This document shows positions 16,636 through 24,820 of a stretch of DNA of 64,000 nucleotides, in pieces. Below the pieces are notes generated by a model, which was not told where the DNA came from, searched no databases, and saw only the letters and a list, made by a program, of their open reading frames with translations. Numbering within the stretch: position 1 is the stretch's first letter; each line of letters opens with the position of its first letter. Made by a program: the position numbers and the translations under genes. The DNA is from Luteolibacter algae (lineage in GTDB: Bacteria > Verrucomicrobiota > Verrucomicrobiia > Verrucomicrobiales > Akkermansiaceae): the NCBI RefSeq assembly GCF_042683045.1, contig NZ_JBHUIT010000034.1, forward strand, positions 124,001 through 188,000, given 5' to 3'.

Positions 16636-17430
16636 ATGAGCCCCACTAAATTTCTCGGACTTCCTGACAACTATTCCGCTCACGGCGGCCAAGTCGATCA
16701 CCTTTTGGACGTTGTCCATTGGTTCATGTTGGCATTGTTCATCGGTTGGACGATCTTCTTCTTCATCTGCCTATTCAAATTCTGGCATAAAAAGAATCCA
16801 AAGGCATCCTACGACGGCGTTCGAAGCCACCTCTCCAGCCACATGGAGGTTGCAGTTATCATTATCGAGGCTGTCCTCCTTCTCGGATTTGCATTTCCGC
16901 TTTGGGCGGAACGCGTTGATGGATGGGAAAAGGTTCAAGAAATGAATCCTGTCCGGGTGCGCGTTGTCGGCTGGCAGTTCGGATGGACTTATCATTATCC
17001 GGGACTTGATGGGAAGTTCGGACGCACTGATGCAGCTTTGATCTCAGGCTCCAACGACCTTGGCATTGATTACACGGATCCAAACGCGCTAGACGATTTT
17101 ATTGCCCCGGTTCTCAAGCTTCCGGTTGATCGCCCGGCCGTTTTGAATATTGGCACAAAGGATGTGATTCATAACTTCGCAATCGTTCCAATGCGCGTGC
17201 AGCAGGATGCGATTCCAGGAAAAGAAATTCCGATGTGGTTCACGCCTGTCAAAACCATGGAAACCTACGTCGTTTGTGGACAGCTTTGCGGCGAAGGCCA
17301 TGGAAATATGATTGGAACCATGGAAGTGGTTCCAGAGAGCGATTTCAACTCATGGGCGGAAACCCAGTCCGAAGGCTCGTTGAAGACCAATTCCAGCAAC
17401 AATGAGGATGCCGCTCAGGCATCCCGCTGA
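16636..17430 (+). CDS. ctaC: cytochrome c oxidase subunit II
   Basis: CuA-bearing electron entry subunit of the aa3 oxidase, 264 residues. Two N-terminal helices (about 24-50 and 70-93) are followed by the cupredoxin domain: the aromatic path GWQFGWTYHYPG, the first ligand His in DVIHNFAIVPMRVQQDAIPG, and C214, C218, H222 and M225 in CGQLCGEGHGNM. All CuA ligands are present. There is no fused cytochrome c domain, so a separate carrier is needed. Its place as the last gene, after subunits I, III and IV, is the reverse of the usual order. Confidence 0.95.
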   Translation: MSPTKFLGLPDNYSAHGGQVDHLLDVVHWFMLALFIGWTIFFFICLFKFWHKKNPKASYDGVRSHLSSHMEVAVIIIEAVLLLGFAFPLWAERVDGWEKVQEMNPVRVRVVGWQFGWTYHYPGLDGKFGRTDAALISGSNDLGIDYTDPNALDDFIAPVLKLPVDRPAVLNIGTKDVIHNFAIVPMRVQQDAIPGKEIPMWFTPVKTMETYVVCGQLCGEGHGNMIGTMEVVPESDFNSWAETQSEGSLKTNSSNNEDAAQASR

Positions 17431-17458
17431 GCTGAGATAATTGCCCAGTTTTTACAAT

Positions 17459-17497
17459 AGTCCCATGGGATGGAAATTATCCCATGGGATTTTTTAT
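17459..17497 (+). terminator. intrinsic terminator of the respiratory operon
   Basis: A perfect 11-bp stem (17461-17471 with 17479-17489) around a 7-base loop, followed by seven T. Each arm contains the same 10-base palindrome, tcccatggga. It lies 29 bases after the subunit II stop and marks the end of the long operon. Confidence 0.9.
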
Positions 17498-17609
17498 CCT
17501 TGGAGGATTCGAACGACTTTGGTGGTAAAAAGAGTTCCAAGGAGGGCTTGTTATCCGAGCTTCGCCTCTATAGATCAGCCACCGCCCGTTCGGGCTTCTA
17601 TAAATTATC

Positions 17610-18185
17610 ATGATTATTTTCTTCTTCTGGTGCCTAATCGGCTGTGTTCTGGGCATCGTCTTTGCCTCTTTCTTTGAGTGGACTCTGCACAAATACGTGA
17701 TGCACCGGCCGGTTTGGAATTTCCGGTATGCGTTTCAGGCTCATGCCGTCGTCCACCATCAGGTTTTCAAAGCCGATCAGACCTACCACCTTCATAATGA
17801 AAAGGACAAGGAGACCATCCCTATGGCATGGTGGAATGGTCCGCTCCTCATCGTCATCGGGGTGGTTCCATTTGCGATTATCTCATTTCTGAGCAACCAG
17901 TGGGGATTCGCTCTCGGAGGGTTTCTCGCCTTCACCAGTTACTACTGTTTTTACGAATATATCCATTGGTGCATGCATCTACCGAAGGCCCGCCGTGTTG
18001 AGAAACCTTCATGGTTCCGTAGATTGAACGGGCACCATCTGCTGCACCATCGTTATATGCATAAGAATTTCAATGTTGTGCTGCCGATCGCAGATTACTT
18101 GCTCGGCACATTGATTTTGAGAGCGAAAACCAACTTTATGCAGGCACAAGGACCTTCGGTCCCGAATGTTCAACCTGCGGAATAA
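17610..18185 (+). CDS. fatty acid hydroxylase/sterol desaturase family protein
   Basis: A 191-residue membrane protein with the His clusters of the di-iron fatty acid hydroxylase superfamily: HKYVMH, HAVVHH, the later HWCMH and HHLLHHRYMH. Three to four hydrophobic helices separate them. The substrate cannot be told from sequence; carotenoid (CrtZ-like) or lipid hydroxylation are both possible. It stands alone between the respiratory terminator and the lactate dehydrogenase gene. Confidence 0.8.
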   Translation: MIIFFFWCLIGCVLGIVFASFFEWTLHKYVMHRPVWNFRYAFQAHAVVHHQVFKADQTYHLHNEKDKETIPMAWWNGPLLIVIGVVPFAIISFLSNQWGFALGGFLAFTSYYCFYEYIHWCMHLPKARRVEKPSWFRRLNGHHLLHHRYMHKNFNVVLPIADYLLGTLILRAKTNFMQAQGPSVPNVQPAE

Positions 18186-18248
18186 GGAATATTCGGATTT
18201 TTTGGAATCCCGCAGGACAGAGAAGCAAAATTGTGCTATTCCTCCGCC

Positions 18249-19271
18249 ATGAGCAGCGAGTCAGTGAGCCAGCGTAAAATCGCGTTTTACGATACGAAGC
18301 CCTATGACAGAAAGTATTTCGATCGTGCAGCGGAGACCCACAACCTCCAGATCGAATACCATGAGTTCCGTCTCTCCAAGGCAAACGCTACTTCGGTCCA
18401 TGGAGCACAGATCGTCTGTGTTTTCGTAAATGATAGGATTGATCGTAGCTGTCTCGAAGCCCTTGGCGGTTTGGGAGTGAAACTGATCGCACTCCGCTGT
18501 GCGGGATTCAATAATGTTGATCTTGGGGCCGCCAAGGAACTTGGGATCTCCGTGGTCCGTGTTCCCGCATACTCACCGTATTCTGTAGCTGAACATACGG
18601 TGGCACTTCTTCAAACCCTGAACCGGAAAATCCATCGGGCCTACAATCGTGTGAGAGAATTGAATTTCTCTCTCGGTGGGTTGGTAGGTTTTGATCTTCA
18701 CGGAAGAACGGTGGGAATTCTCGGGACAGGAAAAATTGGCAAGATTACTGCACAAATTTTCCGCGGCTATGGTTGTAATGTTGTGGCTTATGATTTGTAT
18801 CCGGATCAGGAGTGGTCCGGAAAACATAAGATCGAATATACAGAACTAGAGACCTTGCTTGGTTCTTCGGATATCGTGAGTCTCCATCTTCCGTTGACTC
18901 CGGAGAGCTACCACCTGCTGAATGAGCAAACGATCTCTCAAATGAAAAAAGGAGCTTACCTCCTCAATACCAGCCGCGGAAAGTTAATTGATAGTGCGGC
19001 AGTGATTGCTGCGCTGAAATGTGGTCAGCTTGGAGGTGTTGCCCTGGATGTTTATGAAGAAGAGGAGGGTGTCTTTTTCGAGGATCACTCGGAAACAGCC
19101 CTTCAGGATGATGTGCTTTCAAGACTTTTAACCTTTCCCAATGTATTGGTAACGTCCCATCAGGCTTTCTTGACCGAAGAAGCGCTGGGTGCGATTGCTG
19201 CAACAACGGCTGATAGTATTGATCTGTTCTTAGACGGTAAAGAATGCCCGGAGGAGCGGATTGTTGCGTAG
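18249..19271 (+). CDS. D-2-hydroxyacid dehydrogenase, LdhA-like D-lactate dehydrogenase
   Basis: NAD-dependent D-2-hydroxyacid dehydrogenase, 340 residues from the ATG at 18249. It has the nucleotide-binding loop GILGTGKIGKI and the catalytic triad in order: Arg in NTSRGKLID, Glu in ALDVYEEEEG, and His in SHQAFLTEEAL. The insert EEEEGVFFEDHS after the Glu is typical of fermentative D-lactate dehydrogenase (LdhA) rather than SerA or GyaR. Expected reaction: pyruvate + NADH to D-lactate. It is followed closely by moaD. Confidence 0.88.
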   Translation: MSSESVSQRKIAFYDTKPYDRKYFDRAAETHNLQIEYHEFRLSKANATSVHGAQIVCVFVNDRIDRSCLEALGGLGVKLIALRCAGFNNVDLGAAKELGISVVRVPAYSPYSVAEHTVALLQTLNRKIHRAYNRVRELNFSLGGLVGFDLHGRTVGILGTGKIGKITAQIFRGYGCNVVAYDLYPDQEWSGKHKIEYTELETLLGSSDIVSLHLPLTPESYHLLNEQTISQMKKGAYLLNTSRGKLIDSAAVIAALKCGQLGGVALDVYEEEEGVFFEDHSETALQDDVLSRLLTFPNVLVTSHQAFLTEEALGAIAATTADSIDLFLDGKECPEERIVA

Positions 19272-19279
19272 ATCCAGTT

Positions 19280-19510
19280 ATGAATATCACCATTCTTGCC
19301 TTTGCCCAATCCCGCGAAGTCTTTGGCTTTTCTGAGATGACAACAGAAATAGAAATTGGAGCAACACCGCGGGAGGTGCTGGAGAAAATCGCTCCCAATT
19401 CCAATCTGGATGGCCTTCGCGTCGCAGTTGACTGCGAGTTCTACGATTGGGATCAGCCGATGCAACAGGTCCGCGAAATAGCGATTATCCCGCCAGTTTC
19501 GGGAGGGTAA
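19280..19510 (+). CDS. moaD: MoaD/ThiS-family sulfur carrier, molybdopterin synthase small subunit
   Basis: A 76-residue ubiquitin-like protein ending in the required Gly-Gly (PPVSGG), the site of thiocarboxylation. The start is the ATG at 19280; longer readings overlap the ldhA-like gene. It pairs with moaE 16 bases downstream to form molybdopterin synthase, which adds the dithiolene sulfurs to cyclic pyranopterin monophosphate. No other molybdenum cofactor genes are in the window. Confidence 0.85.
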   Translation: MNITILAFAQSREVFGFSEMTTEIEIGATPREVLEKIAPNSNLDGLRVAVDCEFYDWDQPMQQVREIAIIPPVSGG

Positions 19511-19526
19511 TGGCTTTCTAGTCCTT

Positions 19527-19898
19527 ATGAAAATATCTATCAGCTTTACCAATGATCCGATCATTGTTCCGGATTTAAACCTCCCGAACCGGGAAATTGG
19601 AGCCGTTGTGGAATTTCAAGGCCTTGTTCGGGAAATGGAAAATGGTAGACCGCTTCAGGGACTGGAATACGAGGCCTATACCGAGATGGCAGATAAGGTT
19701 CTCCGGAGCCATCTGGAAGAACTTGGGAGTATCCATGGATGCACAACTGTGGAGTTCATCCATCGGCTGGGATTCGTGCCCGTAGGAGAAGCTTCACTAT
19801 ACATACGTGTGCTAAGTTCCCATAGGGCGGAAGGACTCAGGTTCCTCGCGGATTCGATTGACCGCCTGAAGGCAGATGTGCCGATCTGGAAGCTTTAA
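19527..19898 (+). CDS. moaE: MoaE, molybdopterin synthase catalytic subunit
   Basis: A 123-residue protein matching MoaE across its length: GAVVEFQGLVRE, the EYEAYTEMADK region, HRLGFVPVGEASLYI, SHR, and the active-site C-terminus KADVPIWK containing the catalytic Lys. It is shorter than the E. coli protein by about 25 residues, lacking part of the C-terminal tail. The MoaD-MoaE gene order supports the call. Confidence 0.92.
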   Translation: MKISISFTNDPIIVPDLNLPNREIGAVVEFQGLVREMENGRPLQGLEYEAYTEMADKVLRSHLEELGSIHGCTTVEFIHRLGFVPVGEASLYIRVLSSHRAEGLRFLADSIDRLKADVPIWKL

Positions 19899-19908
19899 GG
19901 TAAATCAT

Positions 19909-20700
19909 TCAAGGCTCGGGCACATGGACTGGCGAAATTTTGTTGCTGCGGATCTTTAGATTCAGCAACTCGACACCCAGTGAAAATGCCATAGCGAAGT
20001 AGATGTAACCTTTTGGTATCTCGAAATGCAGGCCCTCAGCAATCAATGCTGTGCCGATGAGAATGAGAAATGAGAGAGCCAACATTTTTACCGATGGGTG
20101 TTTTGAAACAAATTCCCCAATGGGACCTGCTGCAAACATCATCACACCAACAGAAACCACCACAGCGAGCATCATAACGGAAAGATGATCAGCCATTCCA
20201 GCAGCCGTGATCACGGAATCCAAAGAGAAGACGATATCAATGACCGCGATCTGGGCTAAGATCGCCCCAAAGGTTGCCGCTTTACTTGTTGCCTGATGCT
20301 CTTCCTCGCCCTCTAGCTTGTGGTGAATTTCCTTCGTGGCTTTCCAAATCAGGAAAAAGCCGCCCACGAGTAGGATTAAGCCCTTCCCCGATATTCCTAG
20401 CTGTCCGTCATGTTCTGCCGCATATGGAGACATTTTCCATAATAATGGATGAAACGGGATCGAGAATAAAACAGCTTTCAAGCTCATCATCCAGCTGATT
20501 GCAGCGAGAAGACAAAGCCTGGTAAGCATTGCTAATCCCAGGCCGATGGTGCGACCTTTTGGACGTTTCTCCTCGGGAAGACGATCCACCAAGATAGAGA
20601 TGAACACGATATTGTCGATCCCAAGAACGATTTCCAAGAGCGTCAACGTCAAGAGGGCGGCCCAGGCATCGGGCTCGGAAAACCAGGTGAAATCAAACAT
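19909..20700 (-). CDS. TerC family integral membrane protein
   Basis: A 263-residue polytopic protein with the TerC hallmarks: TLLEIVLGIDNIVFISILVDRLP near the N-terminus, and the second acidic motif VDIVFSLDSVITAAGMADHL. About seven to eight helices. TerC homologues are linked to metal (Mn or tellurite) tolerance; substrate is not known here. It faces moaE tail to tail with 10 bases between. Confidence 0.88.
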   Translation of the reverse strand: MFDFTWFSEPDAWAALLTLTLLEIVLGIDNIVFISILVDRLPEEKRPKGRTIGLGLAMLTRLCLLAAISWMMSLKAVLFSIPFHPLLWKMSPYAAEHDGQLGISGKGLILLVGGFFLIWKATKEIHHKLEGEEEHQATSKAATFGAILAQIAVIDIVFSLDSVITAAGMADHLSVMMLAVVVSVGVMMFAAGPIGEFVSKHPSVKMLALSFLILIGTALIAEGLHFEIPKGYIYFAMAFSLGVELLNLKIRSNKISPVHVPEP

Positions 20701-20729
20701 AGGCGGCTATTTCCCAGTTAGCATGATAC

Positions 20730-21767
20730 CTAATCCACTCGGGAAAGTAATTTCTCAAGTGATTTTATCCGTTTCAGCATCTGTGGTAGACGACGCACGT
20801 GAGCTTGAATCTTCGTGTCTTCCTTGATTGGTAAAGCCGGTTTTCCAGAATATGTGATTCCGCCTTCGAGATCAGTGGTGACCCCTGTGCGAGCGGTGAG
20901 GATGGCTTTGGAACCAACGACGACATGTCCGACAATTCCAACCTGTGCGGCAACTGTCACGTAGTCTTCGATTTTGGAACTGCCTGCCAAGCCGGATTGG
21001 GAAACAATCAAGCAGTGCCTGCCAATGACGACGTTGTGTCCGATTTGAACAAGATTGTCGATTTTGGTTCCTTCGCCGATAATCGTTTTCCCAAAACGTG
21101 CCCGATCGATCGTGGTGTTCGCTCCGATCTCAACATCATCTCCGATTTCGACAATCCCCACTTGGTCGATCTTTACATGGCGACCTCCGGAAAATTCATA
21201 GCCGTAACCATCCGATCCTATGACTGCTCCGGGCTGGATGGCAACACGGTCTCCCAGCACACTTCGCTCCCGAACGGTGACATTTGAGCCGATGTTACAA
21301 TCTCGGCCAATCACAACGTTTTCGTGGATCACCGTATTCGCCCCAATTTCAGAACCGTCCCCAATGGATACTCCATCCATGATGACGACTCCCGGATGAA
21401 GGCAGACCTTATCAGGATCAAAAAGTGCATTGGTTGAAACACTGACTGAGGGATGCACGCCTGCTCGGAAAGATTTTGCCTGTGCCGCGAAGTGTTTTAC
21501 AACAATACCGAAGGCCAGTGACGGATTCTCTACAGCGATCAGTGCCGGGCCATTGGTATTGAAATCATATCCTGTGGGCACAAGAACAGCGCCTGCCTTT
21601 GTCGCAAGGAACTGGGGAAGATATTTTTCGTTTCCGAGGAAGCTGATGTCGTCAGCACCCGCCATGTCCAGGGCGGCCATACCGGAAAAGAGAGAACCCG
21701 CCTCACCGCAGATGATTTTGCCATCAATGCGCTGGGCGAGTTCCGAAAGACTTAGGCTGATTGCCAA
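20730..21767 (-). CDS. lpxD: LpxD, UDP-3-O-acylglucosamine N-acyltransferase
   Basis: Lipid A biosynthesis enzyme that adds the N-linked acyl chain. 345 residues; N-terminal uridine-binding domain (about 1-100), then a left-handed beta helix of hexapeptide repeats, with the catalytic His in the IGHNVVIGRHC segment, and a C-terminal helix. The start is a TTG 17 bases after the ompH stop; no in-frame ATG fits better. The ompH-lpxD order is the classical outer-membrane cluster order. Confidence 0.93.
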   Translation of the reverse strand: MAISLSLSELAQRIDGKIICGEAGSLFSGMAALDMAGADDISFLGNEKYLPQFLATKAGAVLVPTGYDFNTNGPALIAVENPSLAFGIVVKHFAAQAKSFRAGVHPSVSVSTNALFDPDKVCLHPGVVIMDGVSIGDGSEIGANTVIHENVVIGRDCNIGSNVTVRERSVLGDRVAIQPGAVIGSDGYGYEFSGGRHVKIDQVGIVEIGDDVEIGANTTIDRARFGKTIIGEGTKIDNLVQIGHNVVIGRHCLIVSQSGLAGSSKIEDYVTVAAQVGIVGHVVVGSKAILTARTGVTTDLEGGITYSGKPALPIKEDTKIQAHVRRLPQMLKRIKSLEKLLSRVD

Positions 21768-21784
21768 AGTATTGAATGTTAGAA

Positions 21785-22414
21785 TTATTCTCCTGCTTCC
21801 GGAGCCTGGGCTTCTTCTTCTGCAGGTGCGGACTCTGCAGGCGCGTCCTTATTGAGATCTTTCAGAAGACCCGCGGTGATATCGGTAGCATCCTTGGTGT
21901 AAAGAAGGAAGGGGACTTGCGATGTGCTAAGACCGGATTTATCAAATACGTAGTCATAGTTATCGGTTTTTGCCTGTTCTTCCACGAGTTTGCGAATTTC
22001 TTCAAGGATCCCCTTCATACGCTGAACCATCTTCTCGTTGAGCGCTTGGTTTCTGCGCTGAAGGAATTCGCGACGCTCGCGGTCAAGAGCGATGCCTTCC
22101 TGTTGTTGCATTTGCCAGTCTTTGAAAAGTGTCTGTTTCTTGGAATCGTTGATTGATGGGTCTTCGATTTGCTTTTTAAGGTTCCCGAGATTAGTTTCCA
22201 GCTCGCGGATGCGGCCGAGGCGCTCGTTGTTGTCCTTTTGGATACGGGCACGCTCAAGGTTGATTTGTTTCTGTGCCTCGTTGGTGCGGTAATACTGCTT
22301 GAAAAGTTCCTGCATATCCACAGTGGCGATTTTAATCTTGGCCTCTTGTGCGCCGGCCATGGTGATGAGCGATGCGGCGAGTGCCATGCTGAGGAAACGT
22401 CGAAGTAGAGTCAT
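21785..22414 (-). CDS. OmpH/Skp family periplasmic chaperone
   Basis: A 209-residue secreted protein from the ATG at 22414: signal peptide MTLLRRFLSMALAASLITMAGA, then the OmpH/Skp body starting KIATVDMQELFKQYYRTNEAQ, and a long helical coiled-coil region (about 45-140). A Pro/Glu/Ala-rich tail ends the protein. Skp chaperones outer-membrane proteins in the periplasm. It sits directly upstream of lpxD; no bamA is present next to it in the window. The longer frame beginning at 22483 adds residues before the signal and is unlikely. Confidence 0.88.
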   Translation of the reverse strand: MTLLRRFLSMALAASLITMAGAQEAKIKIATVDMQELFKQYYRTNEAQKQINLERARIQKDNNERLGRIRELETNLGNLKKQIEDPSINDSKKQTLFKDWQMQQQEGIALDRERREFLQRRNQALNEKMVQRMKGILEEIRKLVEEQAKTDNYDYVFDKSGLSTSQVPFLLYTKDATDITAGLLKDLNKDAPAESAPAEEEAQAPEAGE

Positions 22415-22568
22415 ATATAGATTGGGGTTGCGAATAGTTGCGAAGGCAGCTTGTGCGTAAATATCGAGGCAGTCAACGAACATCCATAGGGGTTTTCAAG
22501 GAATCCGTGGCCGCCAAGCAGTCAGTTGCCCGGGCTTCCGACAGCTGGCTCGAACGATGAAGAAAAAA

Positions 22569-23387
22569 TTACTTTGCTGTAAAAATGAGCTTTTCGGTGG
22601 CGGGATCCGCAGCGGCACTCATTTCCCAGCGGAGCTCGATGCCGTGCCAAAGTGCTTCCGTGGATTTGCTCTCAAGCACGATTTTGGATTCGCCGGATGC
22701 TGCCACGGTGAATTCCGTGCCGTCGTAGCCTTCCGCTTCGAAGGAGAGCTCACTGCAACCGTCTGGGAATTTTTCGGACAGTGATACACTTTCCGTCAGC
22801 TTGAACTTTTCCCGCTCACCGCCTTTGGTAGTGAAACTGAGGGTGTCGCGTTTGATTTTCTTTTCATGCTCTTCCTCCTTTTTGGGGGAATCGAGCTTGG
22901 TCTTTGCGTAGGGATCGAAGCGGAGGGCGATGGAGAACCGAAGTGGATTTTTGAGTGAGCCGTTATCGGTAATTTTACCGGTGACTGAGAATCCGCCACG
23001 TTCCGGGAGAAATGCGACCTGAAATGCGGCGTCGCCGGTCACTTTACCACGGTAAACGATGGGTTTGGAGGGATCCAGAGTCGCGGGGCTATCGGATTCC
23101 AGGCTGCCGGATATGATTTGTTTACTGACATCCTTGCCATTCGGTGTGGCTTCCAAAATTTCGATATCGAATTTGATCGGGTTGAAAAGACTGAGAATCT
23201 CGCCGCGGCTATTTAGCGGCTGCAGAATCGCCTCGCCCTTGTCGGTGATACCAAATTGGAATTTTCGCTCGCTGACGCCTATGAAATAGCCAAACCAAGG
23301 CTTTTCATCCAAAGCTGGAAGTTCCGCCTTGAGTGTAGGAGAGACTAGAACCATGGCTGCCAAAAGATAGGGGAATGGAGACTTCAT
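22569..23387 (-). CDS. secreted hypothetical protein
   Basis: A 272-residue protein with a signal peptide (MKSPFPYLLAAMVLVSPTLKA) and a predicted beta-rich body. A Lys/Glu-rich stretch (about 165-190) separates two halves. I recognise no family and see no catalytic motif. It lies upstream of ompH in the same direction with an 84-base gap, and its start faces the small gene at 23523. Confidence 0.7.
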   Translation of the reverse strand: MKSPFPYLLAAMVLVSPTLKAELPALDEKPWFGYFIGVSERKFQFGITDKGEAILQPLNSRGEILSLFNPIKFDIEILEATPNGKDVSKQIISGSLESDSPATLDPSKPIVYRGKVTGDAAFQVAFLPERGGFSVTGKITDNGSLKNPLRFSIALRFDPYAKTKLDSPKKEEEHEKKIKRDTLSFTTKGGEREKFKLTESVSLSEKFPDGCSELSFEAEGYDGTEFTVAASGESKIVLESKSTEALWHGIELRWEMSAAADPATEKLIFTAK

Positions 23388-23522
23388 AGCCGGAATGAAA
23401 GCGCAATGAGAGCGTTTCGGCTAGAGGAAATCGATAGATTCCACTTTCAAACGGAACATGAATGCCAAGAGCGAGAAATTTGTTTTGCGGTGGATCAATC
23501 CTTACGTTTCGTTAGCCGCGAC

Positions 23523-23819
23523 ATGAATTCCGATGAACTTTCAAAATCCGCCGCGAGCGATGGTGCTCCACCTACGGGCCTTTCTGTTTTGGCGGAATGC
23601 CTTTGGTATGCACGTGCGGGGAAATGGGATGCGGCCCACGATCTCTGCCAGGAAGTTACGGGCAAAGCCGGCTCGTGGATTCACGCCTGGTTGCATCGGG
23701 AAGAGGGCGATCTCGGCAATGCGGCATATTGGTATTCCCGCGCTGGCCGCGAAATGCCGGAGCGTGGCTTGAGCTCCGAGAAGGAGTGGGAAATGATCGC
23801 TTACGAACTCCTGGGATAG
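23523..23819 (+). CDS. conserved small protein of unknown function
   Basis: A 98-residue cytosolic protein from the ATG at 23523. The core LWYARAGKWDAAHDLCQ..GSWIHAWLHREEGDLGNAAYWYSRAGR is a motif I recall from small conserved hypotheticals in several phyla; it resembles a pair of TPR-like helices. Function is unknown. It is followed closely by menC. The frame is open further upstream to 23406 but that part looks non-coding. Confidence 0.75.
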   Translation: MNSDELSKSAASDGAPPTGLSVLAECLWYARAGKWDAAHDLCQEVTGKAGSWIHAWLHREEGDLGNAAYWYSRAGREMPERGLSSEKEWEMIAYELLG

Positions 23820-23841
23820 ACCCATAGTCCGGCAGAATATT

Positions 23842-24810
23842 ATGGAATTCCTCAAACGACAGGATGTCTGGATCTCTCCCTACCGCTTGAAATCCAGAGG
23901 GTTTCTTAACTCGGTATCCGCGAGGCGGGAATTCGAGGGGGTTTTGATCCGTGCTGGTAATGGCTTCGGGTGTATTCATCCGTGGCCGGAGCTGGGCGAT
24001 CCTCCTTTATCCAAGTGTTTGGAGGACTTGAGAGGCCGGAGATTTTGGCCGATCGTAAAGAGAGCCATGCGCTGTGCAGAGTTCGACGATGCTGCAAGAA
24101 GTGCCGAAGAGTCACTCTTCGAGGAGATGGAAGTCCCGCAAAGCCATGCGACATTGGTGAATGCCAGCCCAAAGGAAATTGCGCTGGCAGTGGAGGCGGG
24201 ATTTTCAATTGTCAAAATGAAAGCGGGGCGAAATCTCAGCGACGAAAGTGATTTCATCGAGAGTATGGTGAGCGAATATCCGCAACTGAAGTGGCGGCTC
24301 GATTTCAATGAAACGCTGGGGCCGGATGAGGCGGACGCTTTTCTCTCTGCTCTTTCGCCAAAAACTCGGATGGCGGTTGATTTTCTGGAGGATATCACCG
24401 CATTTTCCGAAAGCGGCTGGGATAGGCTATGGAAAAAGCATCGGATCCGTCTAGCTGTGGATCGGGAATCTGGTCCCCACAGGAAAGCCGCACAGGTGAC
24501 GGTGGTAAAACCGGCGGTAGATGAACCATTTTTGCTCAGTGAAGCCGCTGCAATGAATCAGCAACGAGTCGTGATGACGAGTTATATGGATCATCCTCTG
24601 GGTCAGAGCTTTGCGGCCTGGGAGGCTGCGCGGACAGAATTAATCTTTCCCGGGCTGGTCGGAGTCTGCGGCGTGCAGACTCACCACCTGTTCGAGAAAA
24701 ACGAATTTGTCGAACGAATGGGAGACTGGAAACCGGGATTTACAGCAGCTGCGGGCACGGGACTAGGCTTTGATGACGAGCTGTCCTCTCTTCCTTGGAT
24801 GAGATTGTAA
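23842..24810 (+). CDS. menC: MenC, o-succinylbenzoate synthase (enolase superfamily)
   Basis: Menaquinone biosynthesis enzyme that dehydrates SHCHC to o-succinylbenzoate. 322 residues with the enolase-superfamily layout: KMKAG with the KxK acid/base Lys, metal ligands in RLDFNE, DFLEDI and VDRES, and the second base Lys in VVKPAVDEP. It precedes menE by 10 bases, giving a menC-menE pair. Other men genes are outside the window. Menaquinone is the expected substrate pool for Alternative Complex III. Confidence 0.87.
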   Translation: MEFLKRQDVWISPYRLKSRGFLNSVSARREFEGVLIRAGNGFGCIHPWPELGDPPLSKCLEDLRGRRFWPIVKRAMRCAEFDDAARSAEESLFEEMEVPQSHATLVNASPKEIALAVEAGFSIVKMKAGRNLSDESDFIESMVSEYPQLKWRLDFNETLGPDEADAFLSALSPKTRMAVDFLEDITAFSESGWDRLWKKHRIRLAVDRESGPHRKAAQVTVVKPAVDEPFLLSEAAAMNQQRVVMTSYMDHPLGQSFAAWEAARTELIFPGLVGVCGVQTHHLFEKNEFVERMGDWKPGFTAAAGTGLGFDDELSSLPWMRL

Positions 24811-24820
24811 TTGGAAGCGG

